From contig OX463806.1 in NCBI GenBank assembly GCA_949825045.1, positions 44,664,208 through 44,728,207 on the forward strand: a stretch of DNA of 64,000 nucleotides. The letters run 5' to 3'. The notes under the pieces are model-generated. The model did no database searches and had not been told where the DNA came from. It worked only from the letters and a program-made list of their open reading frames with translations. The first letter of the stretch is position 1. Each line of letters starts with the position of its first letter. Position numbers and translations under genes: made by a program. Source of the stretch: Argyresthia goedartella (lineage: Eukaryota; Arthropoda; Insecta; Lepidoptera; Argyresthiidae). This document shows, in pieces, positions 1-10,856 of the stretch.

Positions 1-392
1 ACAACTGAAATGACAGCTTGAAATCCTACAGAAGAATTCCGTTCAGCTGAGCCTATAGCTCTTGTCCGGTGGCCATTAGTTCTATTTCCAAACTTGTTTC
101 ATTAATTAGTTTATTTCTGACTTGTGACGCTTCAGGAGTGGCCTGCTGAAACTCTTGCCTGCCTACATCGGACCACAGAGCTCTACGGGGTCGTGAATTA
201 ATGGCTCTTATCAGAGTGTGGGAGCCGCAAATAGAACATGTGGTAACCTCGCGGGCTAATTAACTTGTGGCGCAGAAAGCTGTTGGTGTCCGCTTGGTAG
301 TACGTGAGTAACTCTGCTCTATTGCGAATTTTTCAACCAAAATTCAAGTGCCTATTCGCCATTCCGCGACATGGATTATTGAAGAACTTTCT
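1..392. other. No gene or repeat recognised
   Basis: AT-rich sequence without a convincing coding region, splice-bounded exon or repeat shared with the rest of the window. Confidence 0.5.
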
Positions 393-436
393 AAATGTAT
401 GCCTCTGCCTCTACCACTGGGAAAAGGCGTAACAAT
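393..436 (+). mobile_element. SINE family C, 3' fragment
   Basis: This short stretch matches the 3' end of the SINE copies at 8533-8815 and 50009-50290 (shared pieces GCCTCTGCC and GGGAAAAGGCGT). Only the tail is present, so it is a truncated relic. It lies in sequence with no recognised gene. Confidence 0.55.
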
Positions 437-617
437 ATCGCTATATATATTGTGTATTTTTGCCATCAATCACAACCAGGCAAATTGAAAAATAGACCAA
501 TCAAGATGCAGGACACGATTATATTACACGAGCAGTCTTTTCTTGCGATGTGATTGGTTGATTTCGAATTTGATTGGCATTGCGACTGATATCAGTAATA
601 CATAACATAATATAAGC

Positions 618-790
618 ATTTATACTACACATACATTGCCTCTGGTCCCACACTAGGAAAACCATATAACACACACACACATATAAAGATCCAAGACCTT
701 GTTTTTTTTTACCCCCAGCCGGGGTCGAACCCGGGACCTCTCGCATGGTAGGCAGAGCCACAACCGCTGCGCCACAGAGCTCGTCAACAT
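618..790 (-). mobile_element. tRNA-derived SINE, family B
   Basis: On the minus strand this reads from a tRNA-like head (GTGGCGCAGCGGTTG as a box A region, then GGGTTCGACCCC as box B) to a tail ending GTGGGACCAGAGGCAATG. The same unit occurs at 2110-2301 and 9765-9948, with relics at 22866-22935 and 52709-52865. An AC microsatellite has grown inside this copy near 669-683. It is not a functional tRNA gene: the head runs straight into the SINE body. Confidence 0.75.
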
Positions 791-1255
791 AATAAGGATA
801 CTGGCTTTGTGACGTCATCACGACTCTCTGAGGCCCTAAAGATAGAAAGAGAGTCCGCACTAATCTGGAGTCGACATTGACAATCCCAGAATATCTATGG
901 AATATCAAAATTAATCCGAAATTTGTGCTGGACTTTCCATTTATCGAGTGGGCGCTGGCCTAATTGAGATCGGTCGTGCGACTAAGGTCACATGCCTTGT
1001 AACGTTGTAGGTGTGAGTGTAGAACGGAGGACCCGGAAGTGAAGTGACGTGAATTTTATAAATTTCTCCATTCATTAGTCCCCAATGGCATAGGCTGTGA
1101 GATGGATGGTATACTAAATTACATATGGCGCCATCGAAAGGACAATTTTACTTAGTCGTGCGACCGAACTCAATTATTCAATAGTGTTACTCAATAGTAT
1201 TACACTCCAGTCAGGTGCACATATATGTGACCAGTAGCTATAATAGTGGCTCTGT
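791..1255. other. No gene or repeat recognised
   Basis: No long reading frame and no repeat recognised. The TAA-rich stretch at the right edge belongs to the tail of the following SINE. Confidence 0.45.
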
Positions 1256-1513
1256 AATAATATTAATAATAATAACCTTGGACACTATTAACACACATTG
1301 ATCTCTCCCCAAACTAGGATTCCCTGTATCTTGGGTACTAGACAACAATACACATACTTATATATATAAATATTATTCTTAGATAGATAAACAACCATGA
1401 CTAGGGTACAAACATCCGTTCTCATCAAACAAATATTTGCCCCCACCGAGACTCGAACCCGGGATCCTTGGCTTCATAGGCAGGGTCACTGCCGACTCGG
1501 CCATTCGGGTCGG
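1256..1513 (-). mobile_element. tRNA-derived SINE, family A (full length)
   Basis: In minus orientation the unit starts with a tRNA-like head, with box A TGGCCGAGTCGG and box B GGTTCGAGTCTC, passes through GTTTGTACCCTAGTCATGG and ends in a TAA/TTA microsatellite tail. Eight loci in this window carry the family: here, 15466, 21877/22606, 24445, 30968, 31237, 42442/45637 and 53116. The head-body-simple-tail layout is that of a pol III-transcribed SINE mobilised by a LINE. The copy is nearly full length. Confidence 0.85.
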
Positions 1514-1525
1514 CAATCATCGACC

Positions 1526-1780
1526 TCGATCGTCTGTGAGCTGTGGACCTCGCGAGTGACACTTTCTTTTAGTAACACATATAAACTTATGAATGCACTG
1601 GTTACGTACATGGAGTTTGAAGTGGCCGCACCAATAACTGCAAAACAAAACAAAACAAACCTGCTCACAAAAATCACGAGAATCAGTTGAGAAATGCGGC
1701 CTGTAGAGGTTAACATCCGGACATACGAAAGCATTTTTGCCCAATCCTGAAACGGAGACGCTTCGCACTCTCGGTCAATT
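1526..1780 (+). repeat. Interspersed repeat family F, partial
   Basis: Matches the fuller copy at 48985-49465 and inverted copies at 5036-5405 and 33236-33611. Diagnostic pieces are ACCTCGCGAGTGA, CACGAGAATCA, GAAATGCGGCCTGTAG and ACGAAAGCATTTTTG. The middle portion is missing here. No protein is encoded; the class is not known to me. Confidence 0.6.
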
Positions 1781-2109
1781 ATCTATCTCTGACATCTATC
1801 CAGTAGCTCCAGTCTGTATCATTGAAATCATTTCCGATAGGCTTGAATTTGAGCTTTTGAACGCTGTTCGCCAACTTAAAAAATGACGTTGACCATTTAG
1901 AACGCGATGTTTTCTTAAGCGATTTTAATTGTAACTTGAAAGAACCAAGAGATGTAGAATCGAGATCGAGAACCGTGGCTCAAGCAAGAATAAATACCAA
2001 AGTAAAACACTATTCGAGCTCAGATAAAATTCACCTTATGTTACATTGTATATTCGACTCGTAATTACATACACAGACCCCTTTTAAATAAGCCCTGTTT
2101 TTTTTGTTT
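1781..2109. other. No gene or repeat recognised
   Basis: I see no coding region and no repeat match in this stretch. Confidence 0.45.
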
Positions 2110-2301
2110 TTCATACATACATACATACATTGCTTCTGGCCCACACTAGGATACCTTGTGTCGTGGGAACCAGAAACAGCGACGTCACACACATATAAAC
2201 ATCCAAGACCTGGTTTTTTTCTCTACCCCCAGCCGGGGATCGAAGCCAGGACCTCTCTCATGGTAGGCAGAGCCACAACGGCTGCGCCACAGAGATCGTA
2301 A
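2110..2301 (-). mobile_element. tRNA-derived SINE, family B
   Basis: Same layout as the copy at 618-790: on the minus strand a tRNA-like head, a GGTTTTT run next to the head, then TCTTGGATGTTTATATGTGTG and a GTATGTATGTATG tail. The body contains GACGTCGCTGTTTCTGGTTC, also found at 9885-9904. The small open frames inside it are accidental. Confidence 0.75.
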
Positions 2302-2564
2302 TGTAATAAACAATCTGAGAAAACCATTTCGAGATAATTGTGTTGCTAACTAAATTCCGATTTCCCCATCAAAAAATATTACAGAATTACCGAAATATCA
2401 ACAAAAAACATAATACACTTTATTTGACCTCTACGGCGTAGTTTTTTCATATTCCCTTCTCCGTTAAGTTGGCTGTTCTGTAAAACTGACAAGTATCAAC
2501 ATTTTTCCTGTCAGTCGATAAAGCAGATGTCAGGCGGAACTTAAACAAATATAGCTATTATGGT

Positions 2565-3661
2565 TATTTTTTGTTTTATAATCGGAAACAACCAGCAGCC
2601 TCAAGTACAACCGCTCCAAAACTGTGAGCAAGAGATGTCACGAAGGTTAACAAAAACTCATACAAAGAGTACAAAATGCCTGTGCCAGGTTCTGTTTCGT
2701 AATTCCCCCCAAAACGCACATTACTCCATTTTTAAACAGGGCAAATATTTTAAGGATGAAAGCTAGACAGGATTTGTATTTTTCAACGCTGTTGTTTGAG
2801 GTTATAGTGAAGAGGACACCTTCTTATCTTTGTGACAAACTTACCTGGCGTATGTCCCAGAGAGTTGCTCCTTTTCTCTCAATGCCTCGACACAAGGGTG
2901 CAGCTTTCCGTGGCAGTTTTAAGTACCGTGCCACCAAGTGCTGGAATAACACCCCACCTCCCCTTCGGCTGCTTACTAGGAAGGCTGGGTTTAGAAGTGC
3001 CTATAGAAAGTATTTGATACTACAGCAGAAAACTTAGGGAACGGCACGAAGCTAATCTACCTGTTACCTGTGATATTTATATTGTTACCAATTATATTAT
3101 TACTATGATTAATTCCCTACTGATTATTATTATTTTATAATCCTAATGACATTTTCAATTTAATCTTACTTGTAACCCTGACATCAATTTTATTACAAAT
3201 TGCTATATTTTTTAATTGTATTTCTTTTATTACTATACATTTTAATGATATAATTTTAATGCTATAATTTTAATAAAATCTTCTAGAATACAATTTATTT
3301 TATTCAACAATTTTATTAAAATCATCATATTTTACGTTGTTAAATGTGTACTTGAGCAGACCGTTGTCTCGTCCGTACTGGCTCTGGCAGAATATCAGCG
3401 TCACAGATTCGTCTGTGACATTGCTGAGTCAGGGCCATTTCATTGTCGCGGTACAGTCACAATACCACATAGTTATCCTTACCGTACCTTAATGTTTTGC
3501 TTGTATAATTTTATTATTTATTGTTTGTTTTATTTAACTGCTGTGTTTTGTTTTCTTTTTGCAGATTTTTTTTCTTAAAGTTTGAGTTAAAATTATGTAT
3601 TTGTGTGTGTACCATGTTGCAATGAATAAATTAATTTATCTATCTATCTATCTATCTATTA
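2565..3661 (+). mobile_element. Non-LTR retrotransposon (LINE), 3' fragment with tail
   Basis: From 2756 to 3037 an open frame of 93 codons resembles the extreme C-terminus of a LINE ORF2, in the region after the reverse transcriptase (Lys/Arg-rich, with W at about 61 and a terminal aromatic/basic stretch). The preceding 2570-2755 bases continue it in another frame, so it is frameshifted. An AT-rich 3' untranslated part follows and ends in a TCTA repeat at about 3640-3661, the simple tail expected of some LINE clades. It is 5' truncated and dead. Confidence 0.6.
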
Positions 3662-3912
3662 TTTAGGAAAAAAATAAGATTTCAATTAAAAAACATATTC
3701 AAATGATTTTCTTTAAATAGCTTAAAATTTCACAAAAAAAAATATTTTTTTAGCATGGCCCATTGTTATTTTGAAGAATGTTTGCTTACTTCAAATTGAC
3801 CCTTGGCCAATCAGAGCGCGATTATTATTATTATTATATTTTTATGAATTTTTCATTTCACTCTTGTAATAAAGAGGTTCTGATGCACGGGCTTACGCCA
3901 AGTGCTTATCTA
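3662..3912. other. No gene recognised
   Basis: AT-rich filler with a short ATT microsatellite near 3823-3840 and nothing else recognised. Confidence 0.45.
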
Positions 3913-4255
3913 CTAAATATCACGGTCCTTGCCCATGAATTTCCGTACAATTCTACATGTATTTAGTATTGTTGCTTTTTGAAGAAGTATGTGTGTGGAT
4001 CTGGGTATATTTAGTGTTTTGAGACTAGTGTGTAATGTGTATGGGATGACTCGTGTGGATGAGATGACTATTGGGATGGTTTTGACAGATTGTACCTGCC
4101 ATTGTGTTTTAATTACAATGGCAAGGTCTGTGTATTTTGTGTTTTTTTCTGTAAACGTTGTGGTAAGGTTGTGTGTATTTGGTACGGCTATATCTATGAG
4201 AAATACTGTTTTGTTTTGTTTATCGTGGAGAGTTATGTCAGGCCTGTTTCAATCG
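3913..4255 (-). mobile_element. Non-LTR retrotransposon ORF2 C-terminus, open frame without start
   Basis: Read on the minus strand, this is about 112 open codons ending at a TAG at 3915-3913. Recognisable motifs are NRPDI, VPNTHNL, KYTDLA, IVISSTRVIP, SLKTLNIP, ILNTCRIVRKFM. The fragment at 30195-30875 has the matching NRPE, IPNNHNL, KYTDL and GVIPNSLQ in the same order, so both are copies of one LINE lineage. This is the post-reverse-transcriptase tail; no initiation codon is present, so ATG-based gene finding would miss it. It is a 5'-truncated copy. Confidence 0.65.
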
Positions 4256-5035
4256 ACTGTCATTGGTGAAACTGCAATTTGACAGGAATCGGGATATGTC
4301 AAGAGATACAGAATCGAGCTTGATGCGAAGTCCTGACAGGCAAGTTTTTTAAAAGTGATTGAAATTCTTAGAAGTCCATGATAAGGTTGTATGTAATGAA
4401 ATTTAATCGGCAATGTGCTTCCATGCCGTTAGTGGGATAGGGCCCCAGACATTGAAAACCCTGTACGCCGGCGCCGCAGCGGAAGTGAACCATTATTTTA
4501 TTATTACAGCACCGCTCTACCATACGTCACCTGAAAACTCATATGCATTTTCCTGAACACAATCATAACGATAATAACTGAGTAATTGGCTCATGTGAAT
4601 GTACTATCATCATGCTATGCGCCGCATATTTATTATTACCTATTTCGCAGTTATTTTCAGACAAATTTTGTACATCTTTCTTGGAAAATAGTTACTTTAA
4701 CTCGGACGTCTTTACCAGACTCGATACTTCACTGGAATGCTTTAACCGCATGGCCGAATTCACGACTGGTGCTCAAATTAGGTGCAACTTAAAAGTTCCG
4801 CATACTGGCGCGGTCATTTCTCAAGCAAGAGACAGTGATAACATGACTCTAAGTGTCAGTCAACTTTGAGTTGCCATAGAGGGGCGTATTGACGTTACGG
4901 TAGGATGTGTCTATTAGAACAGTCAGAAAAGGAGTTCGATTGGCCTCGCTGCCCTGTACAGCCTGGCCCAGCTAATAAACTACTTCGGCTTTTTCAAAAG
5001 GCTCACCTATTGTTAACCGAGCCGTTGAAGCGACC
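4256..5035. other. No gene; one weak repeat relic
   Basis: No coding exon recognised. The stretch about 4765-4870 (GTGCAACTTAAA followed by TGGCGC and AGTGTCAGT) resembles 58643-58720, so it is probably an old dispersed repeat. Confidence 0.45.
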
Positions 5036-5405
5036 GACGGTCTCCGTTTCAGCTTGGGCAGAAATGGTTGGTATGTCTGGATTTCTGCCCGGGTTTCTGC
5101 CCGGGTTTCTGTCCGGCTGTTCTCCTCTACAGGTTGCATTTTTCAACCGATTCTCATGAAATTTTGTGAGCGGTTCGAAAGTTATATCGAATTTTTAATC
5201 AATTTAGTTTTTGGAATTTTTCCAAGTGGTGGAGATGGGGTTGAAAATGTGATAAATTCGCTAAGTAAAAGTGACATATGCTATATAATTTTCGTGAATA
5301 GTCGTTAGGTGTTATTGGTGCGGCTACTTTCGTACTCCTTGTACGTAACCAGGCGCATTCATAAGTTTGTATGTTAGCTTTCCACCAACAAGTGCGCAGG
5401 GTCTG
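5036..5405 (-). repeat. Interspersed repeat family F, inverted copy
   Basis: On the minus strand it follows the order of the copy at 48985-49465. The shared middle module (plus strand GGTGCGGCTACTTTC ... TACGTAACCAGG ... ATAAGTTTGTATG) is at about 5315-5372. A local three-fold repeat of the 12-mer GCCCGGGTTTCT lies at about 5086-5112. No protein is encoded. Confidence 0.55.
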
Positions 5406-5974
5406 CACTCACAGAGCCACGTAATACATTTCGTCATCATCATCATCTTGTCTGCAAAGCGTAAGCTTCCACTCGTATTTTGTGCTGATATATCCGGTCC
5501 GATGCCAATTGAATCCAGGTACCAAGGGTTACCGCCGATATTTTCCAATTCTGTAGCAAGTCTAACTTCGTATCAAGCCAATCATTCTCGCTCAAAGTCA
5601 GAAACTGTTTACAAGATCGATCGTGTGCCGTTGCCGCGGTGGGTTTGCTTACACACACTCGGAACGAAATATCTGACGATTGATCAAAACCCGATTGAAA
5701 TGATCTACAGCCCCGCTTTTGTACGCATACCAGGGGGGTAACCACCACGTCTTATGCCGATTCAGATTAGGAAGCTAATTTGATCCGCAAAATTCCGTGA
5801 CCGTTTTAAAACGAGTCTTGGTATTAGGTAAATAAAGCCTATCATGGCGAATAGGAAAAGAAATGGTTGCCATGGTGATGTTCTTGTTTTGAACCTAATT
5901 TGAATCGGAAAAAGATTGTGGTATAGCGAAGAAGCTAAGGGTCAAATCCATGATACGTCATCCCAACACAAATC
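5406..5974. other. No gene or repeat recognised
   Basis: Overlapping frames of 100-124 codons exist on both strands at 5367-5748, but they have no recognisable domain, start in the neighbouring repeat, and look accidental. Confidence 0.4.
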
Positions 5975-6095
5975 AAATCAAATCGAATATCTTTATTACC
6001 GTAGATATTTACATATACTTTGCAAACGTAATTTTTGCCGCTTCTCTACTTTGGAGCACTTTGGAGAAGAACTGTGAAGAACTGTGTCACCAGTA
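5975..6095 (-). repeat. Dispersed repeat family H (retroelement-like 3' end)
   Basis: Shares CTTTATTACYGTAGATATTT, ACATATACTT and TTGCCRCTTCTCTAC with 29085-29190 and, inverted, with 47140-47285. In minus orientation the unit ends AAATAAAGATATTCGATTTG, like a retroelement 3' end with short TGATTT repeats. No coding sequence is preserved. Confidence 0.5.
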
Positions 6096-6589
6096 AGGTG
6101 TGATGATGCTCAGGTACAGCAACACAGGCGTGATGACGTATCGTGTGGATTTGACTTTGAGATTCTTCGCCATGCCTGGTAAGCTTCTACAAGTACGAAG
6201 TAGTTCATTGTAAAAGTAAAATTGGTAAAAAACGTATTTTGGGTAATAATGACAATTAAAGCAATTTTACGATGTACGTAGTATAATATCAATTCTAAAC
6301 ATAATAAACAAGGTTGTTTCAACAAATAGAAGACCTCGCTGTAATTTCAAAAATTGTAATCCGTCCATATACTGAAAAAGTTCCACCCACAAAATGCCGA
6401 CAAACACCTTAATATCTCCTAAGGCATAGAACCTAGCTTCATAAATTAAAAAGTATTTTTTTTAATTGGTAATATTCCGATGCGCTGTTAAATGTACTTC
6501 AATATTGCAGACGGCGTCATTAAGCTAGCCATTCCCGTTTAGGAGTAATGTGGTGCTATGTCACTGGAACTTTTTAATTGTTCGTCAAT
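6096..6589. other. No gene or repeat recognised
   Basis: I see no coding exon or repeat match. Confidence 0.4.
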
Positions 6590-6785
6590 GTATAATGCTA
6601 CAGCAAACTTGCCCCTTGTCCCCCAATCACAATTGCGACCGACTGATATTTTTAATTTAATCAAGGATCTTGTGTGCCAATTTTCGTCAAAATCGGTTGA
6701 AAAATGCGACCTGAAGGCGAGACAGACATCCGGACAAAAGCATTTTTGGCCAATTTCGAAACTGGACGCTTCGCAATCTCTGAAA
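6590..6785 (+). repeat. Diverged relative of repeat family F
   Basis: The segment near 6680-6775 (AAAATCGGTTGAAAAATGCG, ACATCCGGAC, AAAGCATTTTTGG, GACGCTTCG) parallels 1680-1765 and 49325-49440. It is more diverged than the other copies. Confidence 0.5.
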
Positions 6786-8107
6786 TCAATGAAACTCCGA
6801 ATGTTAAAAATATTTATTTCAAAATAGATTCTTACAAACACGTTAAACGTCATTTAAATCGGCGAAGAAGCGGTGCAAGAACTCGTACACTGCAACACGG
6901 CCTACTTTTCTTTTCTATAGGTTTCTTTTTTTTTCAAAAATAGGTCTTGTGTTACAAACGTGAGCATGGTTCTTGTGCTGCGCTGGAATATCAGAGCTTC
7001 ATTACAACGCACACGGCGCACGCCCAATCTAATAACGGTCAAATGGGGTAAAGATATAGTATGCTGCCTTGCAGTGTGCGAATACTCATAAGACACGGAT
7101 TTAGACTCTCACTCGCCTTGAAATGGGAATGCACACCCAACGTTAATGTTCCATGCACTTTAAAGATGACTCAAATCATAAAGAGAACGGCAACAATAAC
7201 ATTATTTACACGTTACGATGAACAAAGACCAATTGCACGGAAATTATGAAGCTAGCTTATGTTTGGTACGAGTTTGTATAATCCACAACAAAAGCTTTGC
7301 AGCAGCGAAACACTTACGTGCATGCTTCGACATGCGAGGCTTAATATGCTATGGCAGAAGCTCAGGAGATACAATTTGGTAGCAAATTTATGACATCAAT
7401 ACCAAGTTAAGTATCACCGATTTGCTGATTGTTTTGTTTGGGTTATATCTACGTACGAATAGGTGCTAAAGATCAAGGTGTATTTGTATTAAAACATTGC
7501 TAAGATGAATCATCAGCCACAGCGATGATCTTCAAAAGTCTGAATATCACAGATAGATAAGAACTTAAAAAGGGTAAAAACGATGTAGTCTCTTTCAAAA
7601 TCGATTCATCAGGTCTTCCATCGGAGTGTCACAGAAACCCAACCTTGTTATAACACCATATTTCTGCGTCGCGTTTAAAAGAGGATTAGAGCGTTTATGT
7701 TATAAATAGCAGATTTTAGTGGTAGCCTCGTTCGGGGCCGCGCTGTCAGCATAATGACCAAATTTACCAGGCCCAGTGAAGAGGGAGTCAAGGCCCCGGC
7801 GCGGTGAAATAAATATATATATGTAATAATTAAAATATACAACATAATTATCATCACGACAGGGAAGAAGCACAGTTGCTCCCAATTTGACCAATGTGAT
7901 TTAAATTCAAATTTAAAACGAAATACGCGTGCAGCACCGTACACGTGAGAGTTCGTAAAACTTCAGGGTATAATAAACTACAAAGGGATGTTAGGTTATG
8001 TTATGAACGAATTGGTTGTATGGTCGTAAGACTTTCGCCAGTTTAGATGGACGAAGAATATAAAAAATACATAAAATGGTGCTTGCTTCGTTCGCAGTAT
8101 TTTAAAT
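6786..8107. other. No gene recognised
   Basis: No exon or transposon protein recognised. The piece at about 7998-8056 (GGTYGTAAGACTT ... GATGGACGA) recurs at 14280-14326 and inverted at 20268-20304, a minor dispersed repeat. Confidence 0.4.
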
Positions 8108-8483
8108 AAAAAAACCGGTCAAGTGCGAGTCTAAATCGCGCACGAAGGGTTCCGTACCACCGTTCAATGGAAGCGATGGTGTGGAGTGAATAGTTTGGAT
8201 TTTACACAGCAAAATATTGTTTACAAAGTTATTGGTGCGGTTACTTTCACACTCCATGTACGTAACCAGGTGCATCCATAAGTTTGTATGTGGTATTGAA
8301 AGAATGTTTTTGTTGTTATAGCGGCAACAGAAATACATAATCTGTGAAAATTTCAACTCTCTAGCTAGCTAGGTTCTTGAGATACAGCCTGGTGACAGAC
8401 GGACGGACGGACGGACGGACGGACAGCGAAGTCTTAGTAATAGGGTCCCGTTTGGAACCCTTCGGGTACGGAACCCTAAAAAA
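8108..8483 (+). repeat. Interspersed repeat family D (GGTTCCGTACC element)
   Basis: Begins AAAAACCGGTCAAGTGCGAG and ends GGTACGGAACCCTAAAAA, with a GACG microsatellite at 8396-8425. Near-identical copies are at 36928-37347, 48021-48428 and, inverted, 62912-63330. GGGTTCCGTACC near the 5' end and GGTACGGAACCC near the 3' end are inverted partners. This copy lacks about 60 internal bases present in the others. No protein is encoded. Confidence 0.8.
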
Positions 8484-8532
8484 CTACTTGAATAAATTAA
8501 ATATCGCCGTAGCTATTTATTGTAATATCATA

Positions 8533-8815
8533 ACGCTCCGTGGTCAAATGGGTTTCACGCTTGCTTATCACACGGGAGATGCAGGTTTGATTCCTGACCT
8601 ATACCAATGAGATAATTAATTTATCTTAAGTACTTTATACGGACGTTATAACGGTGATTGGAAACGTCGTGAGGAAACCTTCAGTACTCCATAGCTGCGG
8701 CGATGGGCTACCCCCTGTCATGCAAAATGGAGTAAGTATTGAATAACTGGCTCAAAAGTGTGCCTCTGCCACCCCGTATGGGAAAAGGCGTGACGTTTTG
8801 TCTTTGTTGTTGTAT
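8533..8815 (+). mobile_element. tRNA-derived SINE, family C (near full length)
   Basis: The head reads CTCCGTGGTCAAATGGG (box A-like), then CAGGTTTGATTCCTGACC (box B-like), followed by the body with CTCCATAGCTGCGGCGATGG and the end GGGAAAAGGCGT plus TTGTTGTTG. Other copies are 11384-11555 (minus), 38985-39252 (minus) and 50009-50290. The tRNA-like head is not a working tRNA gene. Confidence 0.8.
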
Positions 8816-8819
8816 CTTA

Positions 8820-8997
8820 ACACACCGTTAATTTGTTGCTATATCGGAAACAGGAATACACATTTTGTAAAGATTTCATCTCTATTCTCTAGCTATAACA
8901 GTTCATGAAATACAGACCGCTGACGGACAGACGGACATCAGAGTCTTAGTTATAGGGCCCCGTATGGCAGGCACCATTCGAGTATGGAACCCTAAAC
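8820..8997 (+). repeat. Family D-like 3' part, diverged
   Basis: Carries the second half of the family D layout (CAGGAATACACA ... TTCATGAAATACAGACCGC, CGGACAGACGGACATC, GTCTTAGTTATAGGG, GGAACCCTAAA). Its start resembles the sequence that follows the SINE C copy at 50290, so SINE C and this sequence travel together at two loci. Confidence 0.55.
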
Positions 8998-9099
8998 GTA
9001 AGAAATAAAACCAAGTACGTTATCACAGTCTCACAATTAAAAATAAAATCGTGTTACAATAACAGAAAGAGAGAGAAAAGAGAGTTTCCATCATCAAGG

Positions 9100-10475
9100 A
9101 GCAATCATTCTAGATAAAACTCGAAACACAAGTCATAACAGTTTCAGATAATAATTTGAAGCGTATAACGTGGTGTGATATAAACTTTTGGAATTTTGTA
9201 TTTTGTTTGAATGAATCTAAACTTTTACTAACAAATTCGCTGCCGTTATCTAAAAATATTGTTTGAGGAGCGCCATGAACAAAAACAACTGAATCTTCCA
9301 AATGTTTAATTAACCTGTCCGCTGTAGCCTTCCTCAGCGGAAACACCATCACATACTTTGAGTAACACCAAAACAACACAAGTAAAAACGTGTTTTGTTT
9401 CCGACTCGGTGCAAGAGGGCCGACAAAATCGATGGCAATCTTGGGGAACGGCCGAGAACACTGCGCGTGCGCATCCCACCCCAAGGAGCGTGGTTTGGCA
9501 ATTTGTGTGAAATTCAAACGGAACGATCTGGCACGAACTTGACAATGTATCCGCGCATACCAGGCCAGAATTAGTGCGGAGCCAAACCATTATAGGTTTT
9601 GTGAATACGTAAAAGACTCGCAATTGGTTCTAAATGATTTTCAGAAATCACTTGTTCATCCAACTCGTTTGTAACCAAGCAAACACTGAGGGCAGAGAGC
9701 ATTTGTTTTTACTAAGTTGAAAGATAGAGCCATTTTTGTGTCATGTTGTATCATAATTATGGCGAAGTCTGTGGCGCAGCGGTTGAGGCTCTGCCTACTG
9801 CGGGAGGTCCCGGGTTCGTTCCCGGCTAAGGGTAGAGAAAAAATCCCCAGGTCTTGGATGTTTCTGTGTGTGACGTCGCTGTTTCTGGTTCCCACGACAC
9901 AGGGTATCCTAGTGTGGGGTAGAAGCAATGTGCCTGTATGTAAACGTTTATGTTTTTTTATTATAATTTGTAGTATAACTGAAACAGGAGCTCGAGATAA
10001 CACGTCGCAGATAAAGTTTGTGATGCTTGATTTCAAAATTAAAAGAGGACATTCGAACAACGCAATTGGCCAATCTACCTGTTGGACTGGAAAATATCAG
10101 AAACCATTTCAATCAGTGCCGAGTGATCTGTAGTGAAGGTTTGGCCATTTTCTACGTAGCATCGCCAGTACCCTAAAGTAGCAAGAACAGCAAGAGTTCA
10201 CGTTCAGTGATATTATAACTAAACTCTGCTCCTGTAAAAGACTTGCTCATGTAAGCAATTGGTCGTAAACACCATCCACCGTTTAAGTCGACACCGCACC
10301 GACACCGTAATTACTGGCATCAGTGTGAACTTCAAACGGCAGGCTACGGCCCGGACAAGCAAGTACAGGCGCAATTATTAGGCATTCCTTCAGTTTATTG
10401 AATACAGAAAATGCAAGTGTGTGAAGTGAAGTCAAAGAAAATGCAGTGCCCTTTTTCCTATTAGAATTCAACTTA
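9100..10475 (-). pseudogene. Ty3/gypsy-type LTR retrotransposon pol remnant (RNase H and integrase)
   Basis: Minus-strand fragments in the order expected of Ty3/gypsy pol. The junction of reverse transcriptase and RNase H lies at about 10283-10475 (motifs APVLACPG, TDASNYG). An RNase H part follows in a shifted frame at about 10180-10285 (RPIAYMSKSF, AEFSYN). The end of RNase H is at about 9970-10060 (CDVLSRAP). An integrase core lies at 9110-9517 (IAIDFVGPL with the first Asp, DNGSEF with the second). The third acidic residue and C-terminal domain are missing. Frameshifts, stop codons, a SINE at 9765-9948 and a TTAA element abutting the 5' side show it is dead. No LTRs were recognised. Confidence 0.75.
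9765..9948 (+). mobile_element. tRNA-derived SINE, family B, inserted in gypsy remnant
   Basis: Full head TCTGTGGCGCAGCGGTTGAG and box B GGGTTCGTTCCC are present, followed by CCAGGTCTTGGATGTTTC and the CAGGGTATCCTAGTGTGGG tail. It lies between the RNase H and integrase parts of the minus-strand gypsy remnant, so it arrived after that element. Confidence 0.8.
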
Positions 10476-10856
10476 TTAAGGTGATACGAAAATAAATGGG
10501 GTTTTTTTAGAATCCATTTACTCCACCATGAAGTCATCTACAGATTTGATTTTTGGGTTAACGTTTATTGAGTATTTAATTAGTATTTTCACTAAAGGAA
10601 TATGCGATTAAATAAAACTTTCTCGATAGAATTTAATTACGAAATCACCTCTAAATTGTTTTATTTTTTCATGTAATTCTGAAATTATTACTAATTTCAT
10701 TGTGGAATTATGTATTCGCAAAATCTTTATATATTTAAAAAAAAACTGGTTTAGCGCTACGATTTTTAAATTTTTACCCGATTCTGTCCCTCTGACACTG
10801 GAGGTCGTTCCGCCTGGAGTAACGGGGCCCTCTGCACGGACGAGGTATCGCCTTAA
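10476..10856. mobile_element. MITE bounded by TTAA, copy 1 (family G)
   Basis: Starts TTAA-GGTGATACGA and ends GGTATCGCC-TTAA, giving short inverted ends (GGYGATAC) flanked by TTAA. A second copy at 35294-35719 has the same internal order (TTTACTCCACCAT, AAGTCATCTACAGATTTG, GGGTTAACGTTTATTG, CGCCTGGAGTAACGGGG). No transposase is encoded. TTAA target duplication suggests piggyBac-type mobilisation, but TTAA may instead be part of the inverted repeat. It abuts the 5' side of the gypsy RNase H region. Confidence 0.7.

Noticed and set aside
1440..1513. tRNA gene-like boxes A and B (also at 8534, 9766, 24445, 31160, 39180, 45640)
   Set aside because: The heads run straight into SINE bodies with simple-repeat tails, and the same unit recurs many times. 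They are SINE promoters rather than tRNA genes.
5367..5748. Overlapping frames of 124 and 101 codons on opposite strands
   Set aside because: No domain, both strands open by chance, and one starts inside a family F repeat.
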